From the NCBI GenBank assembly GCA_036653715.1, contig JAVVTL010000031.1, positions 1 to 19,252 of the forward strand: 19,252 bases of DNA. The letters run 5' to 3'. A model generated the notes under the pieces. The model was not told where the DNA came from and did no database searches. It was given only the letters and a program-made list of their open reading frames with translations. Shown in pieces: positions 1 through 9,292 of this stretch. The stretch is from Scatomorpha sp036653715 (GTDB lineage Bacteria > Bacillota > Clostridia > Oscillospirales > Oscillospiraceae). Position numbers and translations under genes: made by a program. Numbering within the stretch: the stretch's first letter is position 1; each line of letters starts with the position of its first letter.

Positions 1-112
1 CAAGAGACGAAATAGCATAAATAACACTCCCGCTCAAAGCATTTAAACTCAGACCTCCTTCATCAGATAATTATAGGTGAGCGGTTTGGTGAAAAACGTG
101 TTTTGGCGTGCG
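1..112. other. Intergenic edge region
   Basis: No supported gene. On the minus strand there is an AAGGAGG motif near 55-61 followed by ATG CTT TGA, a start codon with an almost immediate stop. A second possible site lies at 16-18, where ATG is preceded by GGGAG at about 8 nt and reads MLFRLL before leaving the window. This could be the start of a gene downstream of the signalling operon, but six codons cannot support a call. Confidence 0.3.
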
Positions 113-153
113 AACGCAAGCATCCCCGGGTTATTCCCGGGGATGCTTGCGTT
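113..153 (-). terminator. Long perfect hairpin after the signalling operon
   Basis: A perfect 18-bp inverted repeat (113-130 and 136-153) with a 5-nt loop (131-135) begins about 20 nt past the stop codon of the second hybrid kinase. The stem is GC-rich in the centre (CCCCGGG). No clean T-run follows on either strand; the first T5 on the minus strand lies about 15 nt further on. It may therefore be a terminator that does not rely on a classic U-tract, or a 3' end stabilising hairpin. The position makes it the likely end of the four-gene operon. Confidence 0.55.
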
Positions 154-173
154 ATTGGGGCATATGCGCGCTG

Positions 174-2930
174 TTACATTAGCTCGTGGAGGGTTTGGTA
201 GAGCAGCTCCGACTCGATTGGCTTGGCGAGGTGGGCGTTCATGCCTGCGTTTTTGGATTTTATGACGTCCTCGTCAAAGGCGTTGGCGGACATGGCGATG
301 ATGGGGACCTGCTTTGCCCATTCGCCGTCAAGGCTGCGGATTGCCTCGGCGCACTCCAGCCCGTCCATAACCGGCATGCGGATATCCATGAGGACGGCGT
401 CGTAGTAGTGCGGCGGCGCGGCGGCGAACATGTCCAGTCCGATTTTGCCGTTTTCGGCGACCTCCACCTTGGCGTTTTCGAATTCCAGCAGCTTTGTGGC
501 GACCATGATATTGAGCCGATGGTCCTCCACCAGTAAAATTCGCCTGCCGCTGAAATCGTAGGTTTCGCTGTTTCGTGGAGCAGTGATTTTCTCGCCTGTC
601 TTTTGGCCGTCTTCCGGGATTCCGAAGGGGATTTGCACACGGAAGGTGGTTCCTTTTCCCGGTGTGCTCTCCACGGTAATGTCGCCGCCCATCAGCTCGG
701 CAAGGTTTTTGGAGATGGCAAGCCCCAAGCCGCTGCCGCCGTAGCCCGCGCGGTTGCCGCTGTGCTCCTGAGCAAAGGGCTTGAAGATTTCCGGCAAAAA
801 CTCCGGGCCTATGCCGATGCCGGTATCGCTGACGGTAAAGCAGATATCCGCCGTTTTGTCGTCCCCGCCGGTTTGGGCAATGTCGAGCCGGACGGTTCCG
901 CCGCTTGGGGTGAATTTGACGGCATTGGTCAGGATGTTTATGAGGATTTGCTGAAGGCGCACGCCGTCGCCGATATAATACTTCCTGCGCCCTTCAAACC
1001 GCGTCATAATATAATGTACGCCCTTTGCCGCCGCCTGGGTCTCCACAATGGTGTTGGTGGCCTCCAAAAACGGGCGGCAGGCAAGGACTTCGTTTTTAAG
1101 TGTGACCTTGCCTGTTTCTATTTTGGACATGTCCAAAATATCATTCAGCAGCTGCAGCAGATAGCGGGAGGCGTATTGTGATTTTTCGATGCACTCGCCG
1201 ATAAAGGCAGGGTCGTTCAGCCGTCTCGAGGCGAGCTGGTCCATGCCCATGATGGCGTTCATAGGCGTTCTCAGCTCGTGGCTGATGCGGGAGAGAAAGT
1301 CCGACTTCGCGGCATTGGCGCGCTCCGCCATTTGGACTGCCGCCGTAAGCTCTCGATTTTTCTTTTCCTGCTGCTCCACGGCGTCGGTAATATCCGCCCT
1401 TGTCATGAGAACGCTTTTCTGGTCACGGTCGATATAGCTGAAGCGCAGCTGCTTTTTGAAGACCCCGCCGTTCGGATTCGGGATGCTGTAAAAAACGCTG
1501 TACGACTGCGCGGTCTCCAACTGCTTCAGCACGGTTTTAAGCAGGATTTCGTCCAAAACCCTGTCCACATCCTCACTGCAGACCGAGCGGCGCACATAGT
1601 TGCGGCTTTCCTCTATAAAATTAACGGTCTCGTGGATATAGGTGTCGCCGATATCCCTTTGGCTGTAGTGCACCGCAGTATCCCGAGCTATGTCCGCCAC
1701 CACCAAGAAGTCATAGTCTGTTTTCGCGATGGCGTTCATGACGTTTTGCATGGTGCGCTCATTCGTCACATCGGTGGAATAGAGGAAGGCGACAATGTCG
1801 CCGTTTTCTTTTTTCATCATGTGGACGGTCATAATTGTCCAATATGTCCGACCGGCAATCTTTCGCGTCAGCTCCAGTGAGAGCGTGGTTTTTCCGCTTG
1901 TGAACTGCCACAGCAGCGTGTCACGATTGAAAACCGCCATGTAGCGCTTCCGCATTTCATCCGATACAAGCTCTGTATAAACGCGGTCAAAATATGCCTG
2001 AACCGTTTTTGCGCTCTGCATGTAGGCGGTCACTTCCGGGAAAATGCTCTTGTAATCCAAAATGACGTTCTGTGTCAAATTGACATTGATGGACGCCATG
2101 GTCGCCTTCTGCATTGCCTCTCTGTAGGACAGCTCGTCGTGATATCGCTTTTCCGCTTCCTTCTCGCGGGTGATATCACGCCCCACGCAATAGGCGCGGA
2201 CGGGCTTGCCCGCATCGTCAAAGGCATTGGTATAGATGACCCGCTCGCACCAAAATTCATCCGCCCACGCATTGCGCACCCAAAGGTCGGCGGTAACTTC
2301 TTTTTCGCCGTTTTTCAGACGCTCAAGCATATCAAAGAGCAGGGGCGCGCTGTCCTCGCGGATATGGCCCTCGGATAAGACGTCCTTAGAGTAATTGGTA
2401 ACAATCAAATCCTTGGGACGCACCTTCGGCGATTTTGAGAAAATCGTCATGGTATCGGAGGCGTAATCGTATTCCCAGATGTTGATGTTGGCGGAACGGA
2501 TTGCGGCGGCATAGCGCGACTCGCTCTCGCGCAGGGCGTGCTCTGTCTGCTTCTGCGCCGTAATATCGGTGCAATAGGCGAAGACAACCTCCCTTCCGTT
2601 TTCGTCAAGGGTGTGTCTCGAATTTTGGTTGACCCAAATCAGACTGCCGTCCTTTTTGATTGCGCGATAGGTAATCTCATATGCCTCTGTGGTTCCCAAA
2701 CGGGTGGCGGCATACAGCGTCAGCCGCTCCACATCCAGCGGAGAGACAAATGCCCACGCCGAGCCGTTATTTGCAATCAAAAGCTCGTCGCTGTCCGAAA
2801 AGCCCAGCATATTAACAAAGGTGTCATTCACGCAAATTATCGGAAGTCCATCCGACGCCTCCGCAATTATGAGACCGATTGGCAGAGCAAGTGTTATAAG
2901 GTCGTTTTTTGTTTCCAATAGCTTTTTCAT
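174..2930 (-). CDS. PAS-sensor hybrid histidine kinase with one C-terminal receiver domain
   Basis: This 918-residue protein senses a signal through stacked PAS-type domains, autophosphorylates on a histidine and passes phosphate to its own receiver domain. In order: PAS about 10-125; PAS about 135-260; a region about 265-530 that looks like two further PAS-like units, opening with the motif NLTQN; HisKA with H-box SHELRTPMN and phospho-accepting His551; HATPase_c with N-box NILTNAVKFTP, DTGIGI and GSGLGL; and a receiver domain (about 795-918) with VEDH, phospho-acceptor Asp849 in LMDIRMPVMDG, and a conserved Lys in AKP. No membrane segments are visible, so it is probably cytoplasmic. The ATG is preceded by AAGGAGG at 9 nt, and this ribosome binding site lies inside the last codons of the upstream kinase gene, whose stop is only 4 nt away. 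It appears paralogous to that upstream kinase. The signal is unknown. Confidence 0.95.
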   Translation of the reverse strand: MKKLLETKNDLITLALPIGLIIAEASDGLPIICVNDTFVNMLGFSDSDELLIANNGSAWAFVSPLDVERLTLYAATRLGTTEAYEITYRAIKKDGSLIWVNQNSRHTLDENGREVVFAYCTDITAQKQTEHALRESESRYAAAIRSANINIWEYDYASDTMTIFSKSPKVRPKDLIVTNYSKDVLSEGHIREDSAPLLFDMLERLKNGEKEVTADLWVRNAWADEFWCERVIYTNAFDDAGKPVRAYCVGRDITREKEAEKRYHDELSYREAMQKATMASINVNLTQNVILDYKSIFPEVTAYMQSAKTVQAYFDRVYTELVSDEMRKRYMAVFNRDTLLWQFTSGKTTLSLELTRKIAGRTYWTIMTVHMMKKENGDIVAFLYSTDVTNERTMQNVMNAIAKTDYDFLVVADIARDTAVHYSQRDIGDTYIHETVNFIEESRNYVRRSVCSEDVDRVLDEILLKTVLKQLETAQSYSVFYSIPNPNGGVFKKQLRFSYIDRDQKSVLMTRADITDAVEQQEKKNRELTAAVQMAERANAAKSDFLSRISHELRTPMNAIMGMDQLASRRLNDPAFIGECIEKSQYASRYLLQLLNDILDMSKIETGKVTLKNEVLACRPFLEATNTIVETQAAAKGVHYIMTRFEGRRKYYIGDGVRLQQILINILTNAVKFTPSGGTVRLDIAQTGGDDKTADICFTVSDTGIGIGPEFLPEIFKPFAQEHSGNRAGYGGSGLGLAISKNLAELMGGDITVESTPGKGTTFRVQIPFGIPEDGQKTGEKITAPRNSETYDFSGRRILLVEDHRLNIMVATKLLEFENAKVEVAENGKIGLDMFAAAPPHYYDAVLMDIRMPVMDGLECAEAIRSLDGEWAKQVPIIAMSANAFDEDVIKSKNAGMNAHLAKPIESELLYQTLHELM

Positions 2931-2934
2931 ATTG

Positions 2935-5760
2935 CTATCCCTCCTTATGCAGAAAGCGCTGCATTGTCCCGTATAACAATTGGGGGTCTATGGGCTTCGC
3001 AATATGGGCATTCATGCCTGCTGCCTTGGTTTTTTCTATGTCTTCCTCAAAGGCGTTTGCGGTCATTGCGATTATGGGGATTGTCTGCGCGTCGCCCTTT
3101 CTCATGCGTCGGATGGCGTTGGCGGCGGTGATGCCGTCCATCACCGGCATGCGAATATCCATGAGGATGGCGTCGTAGTAGCCCGCGTCCTTCTGTGCAA
3201 AGATTTCAATTGCCTGTAGCCCGTTTTCGGCAACCTCGACCTCAAAATGCTTGGCATTCAGCAGCTTTTTCGCGACCTCAATGTTGAGAACATGATCCTC
3301 TACCAAGAGCAGACGCTTGCCGCTAAAGTCATAATCACACGCCTCCGAGGGCGCGGGCAACGCCGCCCCGACGTCATAAAGCTTCTCAAAGGCGGAGCAG
3401 AGCGAGGACTTGAAAACGGGCTTTGAGAGCAACAGATTGACGCCCGCGGTCTTTGCCTCCGTCTCTATCGCCGCCCAGTCATAGGCGGTCATGATGATAA
3501 TGGTGACGTCCGGCCCGACAAGCCTGCGGATTTCGCGGGTGGTTTCTATGCCGTCCATATCCGGCATCTTCCAATCCACTAAAATTATGTCGTAGAATTC
3601 ATGCCTGTTCCGCTTCTCCCGCACGGCGTCAACCGCCATTGCGCCGGAGATGACAAAGTCTGCCCGCAGGCACATGTCCGACAAAATTTCCTGCGTGTGC
3701 CGACAGACAATAATGTCGTCGTCCACAATCAGCGCTTTGAGGTTTTCGAGGTTCAGCTTGGATTTCCGCCGCTCAAGCCGAGGGCTTTTTTCGGGAATGC
3801 CCAGCTTGACCTCTACGATGAATTCGCTGCCGACGCCTTCGATGCTGTTTGCGCTGATTTTCCCGCCCATCAAATCCATAAGATTTTTGCTGATGGCAAG
3901 CCCCAGCCCGGTTCCCGCGTAGGGCGCGGTGGAGCCGCCGCGCTGCTGCTCAAACGGCTCGAAAAGCTTTGGCATAAACTCATTGCTGACGCCGACGCCC
4001 GTGTCGTTCACCGTGAATTTCATCACGGCTTCGTCCTGACCGAGCTTTTCCTCGTGGATGATAAACTGCACCTTGCCGCCTGCGGGTGTGAATTTGATGG
4101 CATTTGCGATGATGTTTACAAGCACCTGCTGGAGCTTCATGGCGTCGCCTATGTAGCGCTCCTCGGTGAAGCTTGTGATGAAGGCCTCGTATTCGACGCC
4201 CTTTTCCTGCGCCTGCGCGTGGCAAATGCCGTTAATGTCGCCGATGAATTGCTCAAACGGGATTTCATCGTTGCGAATGGACACCTTGCCGCTCTCGATG
4301 CGGGACATGTCCAAAATATCGTTGATGAGCGAGAGCAAAAAGCGCGCGGAGATTCCGACCTTGGAGAGGTATTCGGACACCTGCTCCGGGTCGTTCACGC
4401 AGCCGGACGCGAGGGCGGACATGCCGATGATGGCGTTCATGGGAGTTCTGATTTCATGGCTCATGCGGGAGAGAAACTCGGATTTTGCGTTGCTCGCCTG
4501 CTGCGCCGCCAAGAGCGCGTCGCCCAGCACCTCGTTTTTTCGCTGCTCCTCGTTGTATATATCGGTGATATCGGTTCGGGTTATAATGATTTTTCTTTTT
4601 TTATCGTCGAGATAAGAAAATTGCAGCTTTTTGCGGCTTATACTGCCGTCCTGTCCCCTCACTCGGCAATAGGCGGTATAAATTGGCTGCTTTTCCAACT
4701 GCTCACGCAGGTTTTCATAGGACATGTCGAATATATTCCGTTCAATGTCCTCGTCCACCAAATATCGCTGCGCATAGCGCTCAACCTCCTCCCTGTAGTT
4801 GCCGGTGTTGAAGGAGGGGAAAACGGTTTGGCTCTCCGCCTCGGCGAAAACTATGCAGTTTCCCGTGATGGTGTTCAGCAGCGCCAGATAGTCGAAATTC
4901 ATCTTCACCACGGAATCCACAAGCGCGTCGGAGATTTTTTCCCTGTCAATATCCGTGGCATAGATATATGCCTCGATATCGCTGCTTTTGGGATTTTCAA
5001 ACATGTCGATTTCAACTTTTATCCACAAAATTCGGTCGCTGCCCAAGTTCACATAGGCCTCCTGCGTGAGGCTGACTTTGCCCTTGCGGTAGCTTTGGAG
5101 CAGGTTTTCCCGATTGAAGATTTTTTTATATGCCGACAATTCCTCCGCATCGACGTGGGTGGCATATTCGTGCTCAAAAAAGCAGTCAACCGTTCCGCCG
5201 TTCTGAAAGCCCATAACAAGCCGACTGTCGCCCTGTCCGTCGCCGCAGGTATTTTGCGTCAGGTTCATCTTAAATGAGCCGATAACGTCACGGTTATGTA
5301 CTTTTCTCCATTTTATTTCTTCCTCATAGCGTGCCTCGAGACGGACGCGCTCGGAAATGTCAACCGCGGTGCCGATTGCCTTTACGGGCTTCCCGTCAGC
5401 GTCAAAAATCGTTGTATAGGAGATTTCATACCACCATATAGCATCGCTGTCTTCGTTCTGCCAACGGCTGATGCTCTTTGCGGATTTTTCTCCCGCGTAA
5501 ATCCTGCGGAACATTTCATACATAGCCGGCGCATCCTCCGACCACATAGGGCTGTTCGGCTCCGCAAACACATCGGGAACGTTGCGGATAACGGTGACGT
5601 TTTCAAACACCTTGATATGCGAGGCGTTGTTGAAGTCGTAAATCATTTTTTCGGCGAGGTCAAACATCCACATGGTCACGCCGCACTGCTTGACAGCCCG
5701 CGCATAATGCTCGCTGAGCCGCGCGGCTTCCATTGCCTTTTCGGCGTTATTGTTTTTCAT
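2935..5760 (-). CDS. PAS-sensor hybrid histidine kinase with two C-terminal receiver domains
   Basis: This 941-residue kinase has a PAS domain (about 20-150), then a PAS-like pair (about 160-415) sharing the NLTQN and FNREN/FNRD landmarks with the downstream kinase. Next come HisKA with SHEIRTPMN (His435), HATPase_c with NIIANAIKFTP, DTGVGV and GTGLGL, and two receiver domains. Asp729 lies in VDWKMPDMDG and Asp868 in MDIRMPVMDG; both receivers also keep the acidic pocket and the conserved Lys, so both look functional. The ATG at 5760 was chosen over an upstream in-frame start at 5814 because it has an AGGTG-like site about 8 nt ahead and overlaps the upstream gene's end by 14 nt, suggesting translational coupling. 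No membrane segment is evident. A histidine phosphotransfer partner is expected for such an architecture but none is encoded here. Confidence 0.93.
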   Translation of the reverse strand: MKNNNAEKAMEAARLSEHYARAVKQCGVTMWMFDLAEKMIYDFNNASHIKVFENVTVIRNVPDVFAEPNSPMWSEDAPAMYEMFRRIYAGEKSAKSISRWQNEDSDAIWWYEISYTTIFDADGKPVKAIGTAVDISERVRLEARYEEEIKWRKVHNRDVIGSFKMNLTQNTCGDGQGDSRLVMGFQNGGTVDCFFEHEYATHVDAEELSAYKKIFNRENLLQSYRKGKVSLTQEAYVNLGSDRILWIKVEIDMFENPKSSDIEAYIYATDIDREKISDALVDSVVKMNFDYLALLNTITGNCIVFAEAESQTVFPSFNTGNYREEVERYAQRYLVDEDIERNIFDMSYENLREQLEKQPIYTAYCRVRGQDGSISRKKLQFSYLDDKKRKIIITRTDITDIYNEEQRKNEVLGDALLAAQQASNAKSEFLSRMSHEIRTPMNAIIGMSALASGCVNDPEQVSEYLSKVGISARFLLSLINDILDMSRIESGKVSIRNDEIPFEQFIGDINGICHAQAQEKGVEYEAFITSFTEERYIGDAMKLQQVLVNIIANAIKFTPAGGKVQFIIHEEKLGQDEAVMKFTVNDTGVGVSNEFMPKLFEPFEQQRGGSTAPYAGTGLGLAISKNLMDLMGGKISANSIEGVGSEFIVEVKLGIPEKSPRLERRKSKLNLENLKALIVDDDIIVCRHTQEILSDMCLRADFVISGAMAVDAVREKRNRHEFYDIILVDWKMPDMDGIETTREIRRLVGPDVTIIIMTAYDWAAIETEAKTAGVNLLLSKPVFKSSLCSAFEKLYDVGAALPAPSEACDYDFSGKRLLLVEDHVLNIEVAKKLLNAKHFEVEVAENGLQAIEIFAQKDAGYYDAILMDIRMPVMDGITAANAIRRMRKGDAQTIPIIAMTANAFEEDIEKTKAAGMNAHIAKPIDPQLLYGTMQRFLHKEG

Positions 5761-8700
5761 AGCCCGACACCTCGCTCCAATGCAAATTTTTCTCGTCAAC
5801 TCCCGTGACGTCAACCGCGACCTCTAAATGGATGACGGTTCCGTTGCGGCGCATGTTCTCTCCGTGCATCAAAAAAACCCGGGACGTAGCCGGCGTGCGG
5901 AACAATCTCGTATATATTTTGCCCTCCTCCATGGTTGGCATTGAGCAAAACTCGCAGGGCTCGGTTCTGTGCATTAAGACCTCATGGCATTTTTTGCCCT
6001 TACATTCCTCTCGCTCTATGTCCATGAGCTTACAGAGGCTGTTGTTGGTGTAGATAAGCTCATAGGTGTTTTTGTCGCAGACATAAACGCTGTCTCTGAT
6101 GGCTTCAAGGACACTTTCGGCGTCGTTCATCCATTTGGCAACGGAGGTGTCCGCCGTCTCCTCGCCGTAAACGGAGACGATATTTCTGCCGCGGCACTTG
6201 GCGTTATAGAGAGCCTTGTCCGCATGGTGATAGAGCAGCTCGAAGGAGTTTTCGATTTCCGAGGAAACGGCAAGCCCGACCGAGCAGGTAATCATTGCGT
6301 TAATGCCGTCGATTTTAATGTCGGATATATCCTCGCAGAGCTGGCGGGATTTCTTTTCCAGCAATTCCAAATCCGGGATGTTGCAGACAAAGGCGGCAAA
6401 TTCGTCCCCGCCCATACGGGCGATGACGTCGTTTTTTCTGAAGTGCATACGGAGCCGCTCTGCCACGGCGCAGATGACCTTATCGCCGTAATCGTGACCC
6501 TTTGTATCGTTGATTTGCTTGAAATTGTCGATATCGAGCATAATCATGACGCAGGTGCCCGACTCGCTTTTCAAGCGCCTTGCAATCATTTCCTCGGCGC
6601 TGACACGGTTCATCAGTCCCGTCATCAGGTCTGTTTTGATTTGGGCCGACATGCTGTTGTATTCTCTTACCATTTCCTTGAAGCGGTGATTGGCCTCCAA
6701 TACGTTGCCCACTCTGCGAATGACCACCTCCGGGATAAAGGGCTTGACGATATAGTCGTTTGCGCCCAGTGAAAATGTCGCCGTCTGCTGCTCGGGGCTG
6801 TCGTCCGCCGTAATCATAATGACGGGGATGGCGCTTAGCTCCGTCAGGTTTTGTTTGTATTTCAGAAATTCCCTGCCGTCCATGACAGGCATGGAAATGT
6901 CCAACAGGATGAGGTCAACTCGATTTTGACGCTCCTCAAGAATTTTAATGGCTTCCCTGCCGTTTTTCGCCATAAGGCAGTAAAAGCGCTCATGCAGGAT
7001 TTTTTCAAGGACCATGCGGTTAATCTCTCCGTCGTCCACAATCAGGACGGTGCGCGAATCATGCTCAAGCGCCAGCATGAAATCCTTGTATTTTTGAAGC
7101 TCGGCGTCAATCCCCTTGCGCATGGTGATATCTGTAAGCTCTACGATGATGATATGCTTGTTGCCGACCGTTGAAACATATCGGAGCTTCGCGTCTATCC
7201 AAAGCGGCGTTCCGTTGGCGCGGCGGCGCATATATTCGCATTGGGCCGCCTCCGTTGTCCGGGCGCAGGCGTAGAATGCGCGCAGCAGGGGCTCTCTGCA
7301 ATCGCTCTCCATCGCGTCAAGAACGTTCGCGGACTTTGTCATCACGGCGTCATGCCCCACAAGGGCATAATAGGCCTCGTTCACCCGAACAAGCTCAATC
7401 TTGTCGTCATAGTATTCGCAGATGACCGCCGCCTGCAGCTTGTTGTTGAACAGGCGCTTCATTTCTTCATTGCGGGAAAACAAATTGTCATAGCAATAGG
7501 AGTCGCTTTTTTTGTCAACCATCATTTGCAGGTCGAGGGAGAGATTTATGCAGAGCTGTTCGTATTCCTCGACGGGCATGGGGCGCGCGTAGTAGTAGCC
7601 CTGAACAAAGTCGCAGCCCACGCTCCGCAGAAAATCCACCTGCTCGCCTGTCTCTGCGCCCTCCGCAACCACGGGGATATTAAGCCATTTCGCCATGCGA
7701 ATGATGGAGGCAATGATGTTTTCGCCCCGCCCCGGAAATTCGCTGACGGAGAGAAAGCGCATGTCAATTTTCAGGACGTCAATCATGATATCCTTCAGCA
7801 GAGAGAGCGAGGAATAGCCGCTGCCGAAGTCATCCATCATGATGGTAAAGCCGTGGCTTTGCAGGCGCGCCATGGTTTTTTTCATGGCGGTCGGGTTATC
7901 GGTATAGGCGCTTTCGGTCAGCTCAAGGTTCAGGAGCGAGGGCTCCAAGCCGTAGCGCTCCACAAGCTTCAGCAGAGTTTCCGCCAAATTGGGGTTGTAG
8001 ATGTTCACTCGGGAGACATTGACGGAGATGGGATAGGGCGTTATTCCGCGCAGCAGCCAGCGCTGAAGGCAGCGGCAGACCTGCTCCCAGACGTAATAAT
8101 CGAGCTTTGTGATAAAGCCGTTGCGCTCGAATACGGGGATAAAGTCGCCCGGTGAAATCATTCCCTTTTCTGGGTGCATCCATCTCACAAGCGCCTCCGC
8201 GCCGCAGGGGAGATTTGTATGAATGTTGTATTTCGGCTGAAGATAAATTTCAAACTGCCCATGCTCGAGGGCGAAGTTCATGTCGTTTGTAATCTCCTGC
8301 TCGCGCTCCAGCGAGGTGCTCATGCTCTCGTTGTAGTAGGCAAAAAGGTCAACATAGCTGCCCTTGCAGGTTTTGGCGGCAAGGGTCGCGCGGTTGTACA
8401 TTTCCTCGATTGGGAGAGACGGGTCGTCAATGATATAAATTCCGATGGACGGAACAATGTCGTAGTTTTGGTTGAATTGTGCCAGCGTATTTTTGGACTC
8501 GCATACCATGCATTCGACTTGCTCCCTGTGATATGGCACGCACATTGCGACCACGTCCGATTCAATGCGCCCATAGGTGGCTTTGTCGCATTTTTTTGCG
8601 TCCTCCGCCATGCGGTCGGCGATGTAAATGAGCAGCTTGTCCCCTTCTGCCAAGCCGAAGAAGGAATTTATGAGCTGGAAGCGATCCACATCAAAACGAA

Positions 8701-9292
8701 GAAAGACAAAACTCTCGCCGGGACTCGCATCTAACATGGCGCGGGTCGCGTCAAAAAATTTCGTCTTGTTGTAGATTCCTGTCAAGGCGTCATAATCCGC
8801 CAAGTATTTCAGCTCCCGCAGCGCCGAGAGCTGGCTGCGGTCAATTGCGTTTTTCAGGCGGAATAAAATAATCTCCGCATCATAGGGCTTTGTGACAAAG
8901 TCCCACGCGCCGAGGGAAAGCGCCTTGCGCTCGTTGTCGTGATTGTCGCTGCCCGTTGTCACAAGCACCGGCAGGTTCGCGTGGCGGTCGTTCTCGCGAA
9001 TCGCCTCCAATACGGCATAACCGTCCAGCACCGGCATGACAAGGTCAAGCATCATGGCGGCAATGAGGTCTTGATTTTCGCGCAGAAGCTTCAGCGCTTC
9101 CTGCCCGTTTTCCGCTTCGAGCACGGTATATTTTTCGGAGAGTATTTTAGATAAAATGCGTCTGTTGACCGAGTTGTCGTCAACCACCAGGACGGCCTTC
9201 GGAGAAGGCGTGTCGGCGTCCTTTTGCCGCAAATTCCGAGCAAGCTCCCTCGGGTTTATTGTACTCGGTCTTTTACCGTTGTCGTCTGCCAT
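5747..9292 (-). CDS. Dual cyclic-di-GMP enzyme: REC-GGDEF(degenerate)-EAL-PAS-REC-GGDEF-PAS
   Basis: A 1181-residue protein that probably both makes and breaks cyclic-di-GMP. Visible order: receiver (about 36-155, Asp83 in LDLVMP); a GGDEF fold with its signature replaced by RIESD near 242-246, so probably not catalytic; an EAL phosphodiesterase with E366 in EALVRW, plus ELTES, DDFGSGYSS, LKID, AEGAET and the QGYYYARPM tail, so all the landmarks of an active enzyme; PAS (about 620-745); a second receiver (Asp798 in LDISMPVMDG); a GGDEF cyclase with intact GGDEF at 961-965 and an upstream RKND matching the RxxD product-inhibition site at the usual 5-residue spacing; and a C-terminal PAS with a C-x10-C-x2-C cluster. 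The ATG at 9292 has AGGAGG 8 nt upstream and overlaps the preceding stop as TGATG. The two receivers make it a plausible target of the two downstream kinases. Confidence 0.94.
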   Translation of the reverse strand: MADDNGKRPSTINPRELARNLRQKDADTPSPKAVLVVDDNSVNRRILSKILSEKYTVLEAENGQEALKLLRENQDLIAAMMLDLVMPVLDGYAVLEAIRENDRHANLPVLVTTGSDNHDNERKALSLGAWDFVTKPYDAEIILFRLKNAIDRSQLSALRELKYLADYDALTGIYNKTKFFDATRAMLDASPGESFVFLRFDVDRFQLINSFFGLAEGDKLLIYIADRMAEDAKKCDKATYGRIESDVVAMCVPYHREQVECMVCESKNTLAQFNQNYDIVPSIGIYIIDDPSLPIEEMYNRATLAAKTCKGSYVDLFAYYNESMSTSLEREQEITNDMNFALEHGQFEIYLQPKYNIHTNLPCGAEALVRWMHPEKGMISPGDFIPVFERNGFITKLDYYVWEQVCRCLQRWLLRGITPYPISVNVSRVNIYNPNLAETLLKLVERYGLEPSLLNLELTESAYTDNPTAMKKTMARLQSHGFTIMMDDFGSGYSSLSLLKDIMIDVLKIDMRFLSVSEFPGRGENIIASIIRMAKWLNIPVVAEGAETGEQVDFLRSVGCDFVQGYYYARPMPVEEYEQLCINLSLDLQMMVDKKSDSYCYDNLFSRNEEMKRLFNNKLQAAVICEYYDDKIELVRVNEAYYALVGHDAVMTKSANVLDAMESDCREPLLRAFYACARTTEAAQCEYMRRRANGTPLWIDAKLRYVSTVGNKHIIIVELTDITMRKGIDAELQKYKDFMLALEHDSRTVLIVDDGEINRMVLEKILHERFYCLMAKNGREAIKILEERQNRVDLILLDISMPVMDGREFLKYKQNLTELSAIPVIMITADDSPEQQTATFSLGANDYIVKPFIPEVVIRRVGNVLEANHRFKEMVREYNSMSAQIKTDLMTGLMNRVSAEEMIARRLKSESGTCVMIMLDIDNFKQINDTKGHDYGDKVICAVAERLRMHFRKNDVIARMGGDEFAAFVCNIPDLELLEKKSRQLCEDISDIKIDGINAMITCSVGLAVSSEIENSFELLYHHADKALYNAKCRGRNIVSVYGEETADTSVAKWMNDAESVLEAIRDSVYVCDKNTYELIYTNNSLCKLMDIEREECKGKKCHEVLMHRTEPCEFCSMPTMEEGKIYTRLFRTPATSRVFLMHGENMRRNGTVIHLEVAVDVTGVDEKNLHWSEVSGYEKQ

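Noticed and set aside
3601..5277. Plus-strand open frame of 558 codons inside the second hybrid kinase
   Set aside because: It is antisense to well-supported HisKA, HATPase and receiver coding sequence, shows no recognisable domain and has no ribosome binding site. GC-rich third positions commonly leave such shadow frames open.
7241..8155. Plus-strand open frame of 304 codons
   Set aside because: It is antisense to the EAL and PAS coding region, which has intact motifs; no independent coding evidence.
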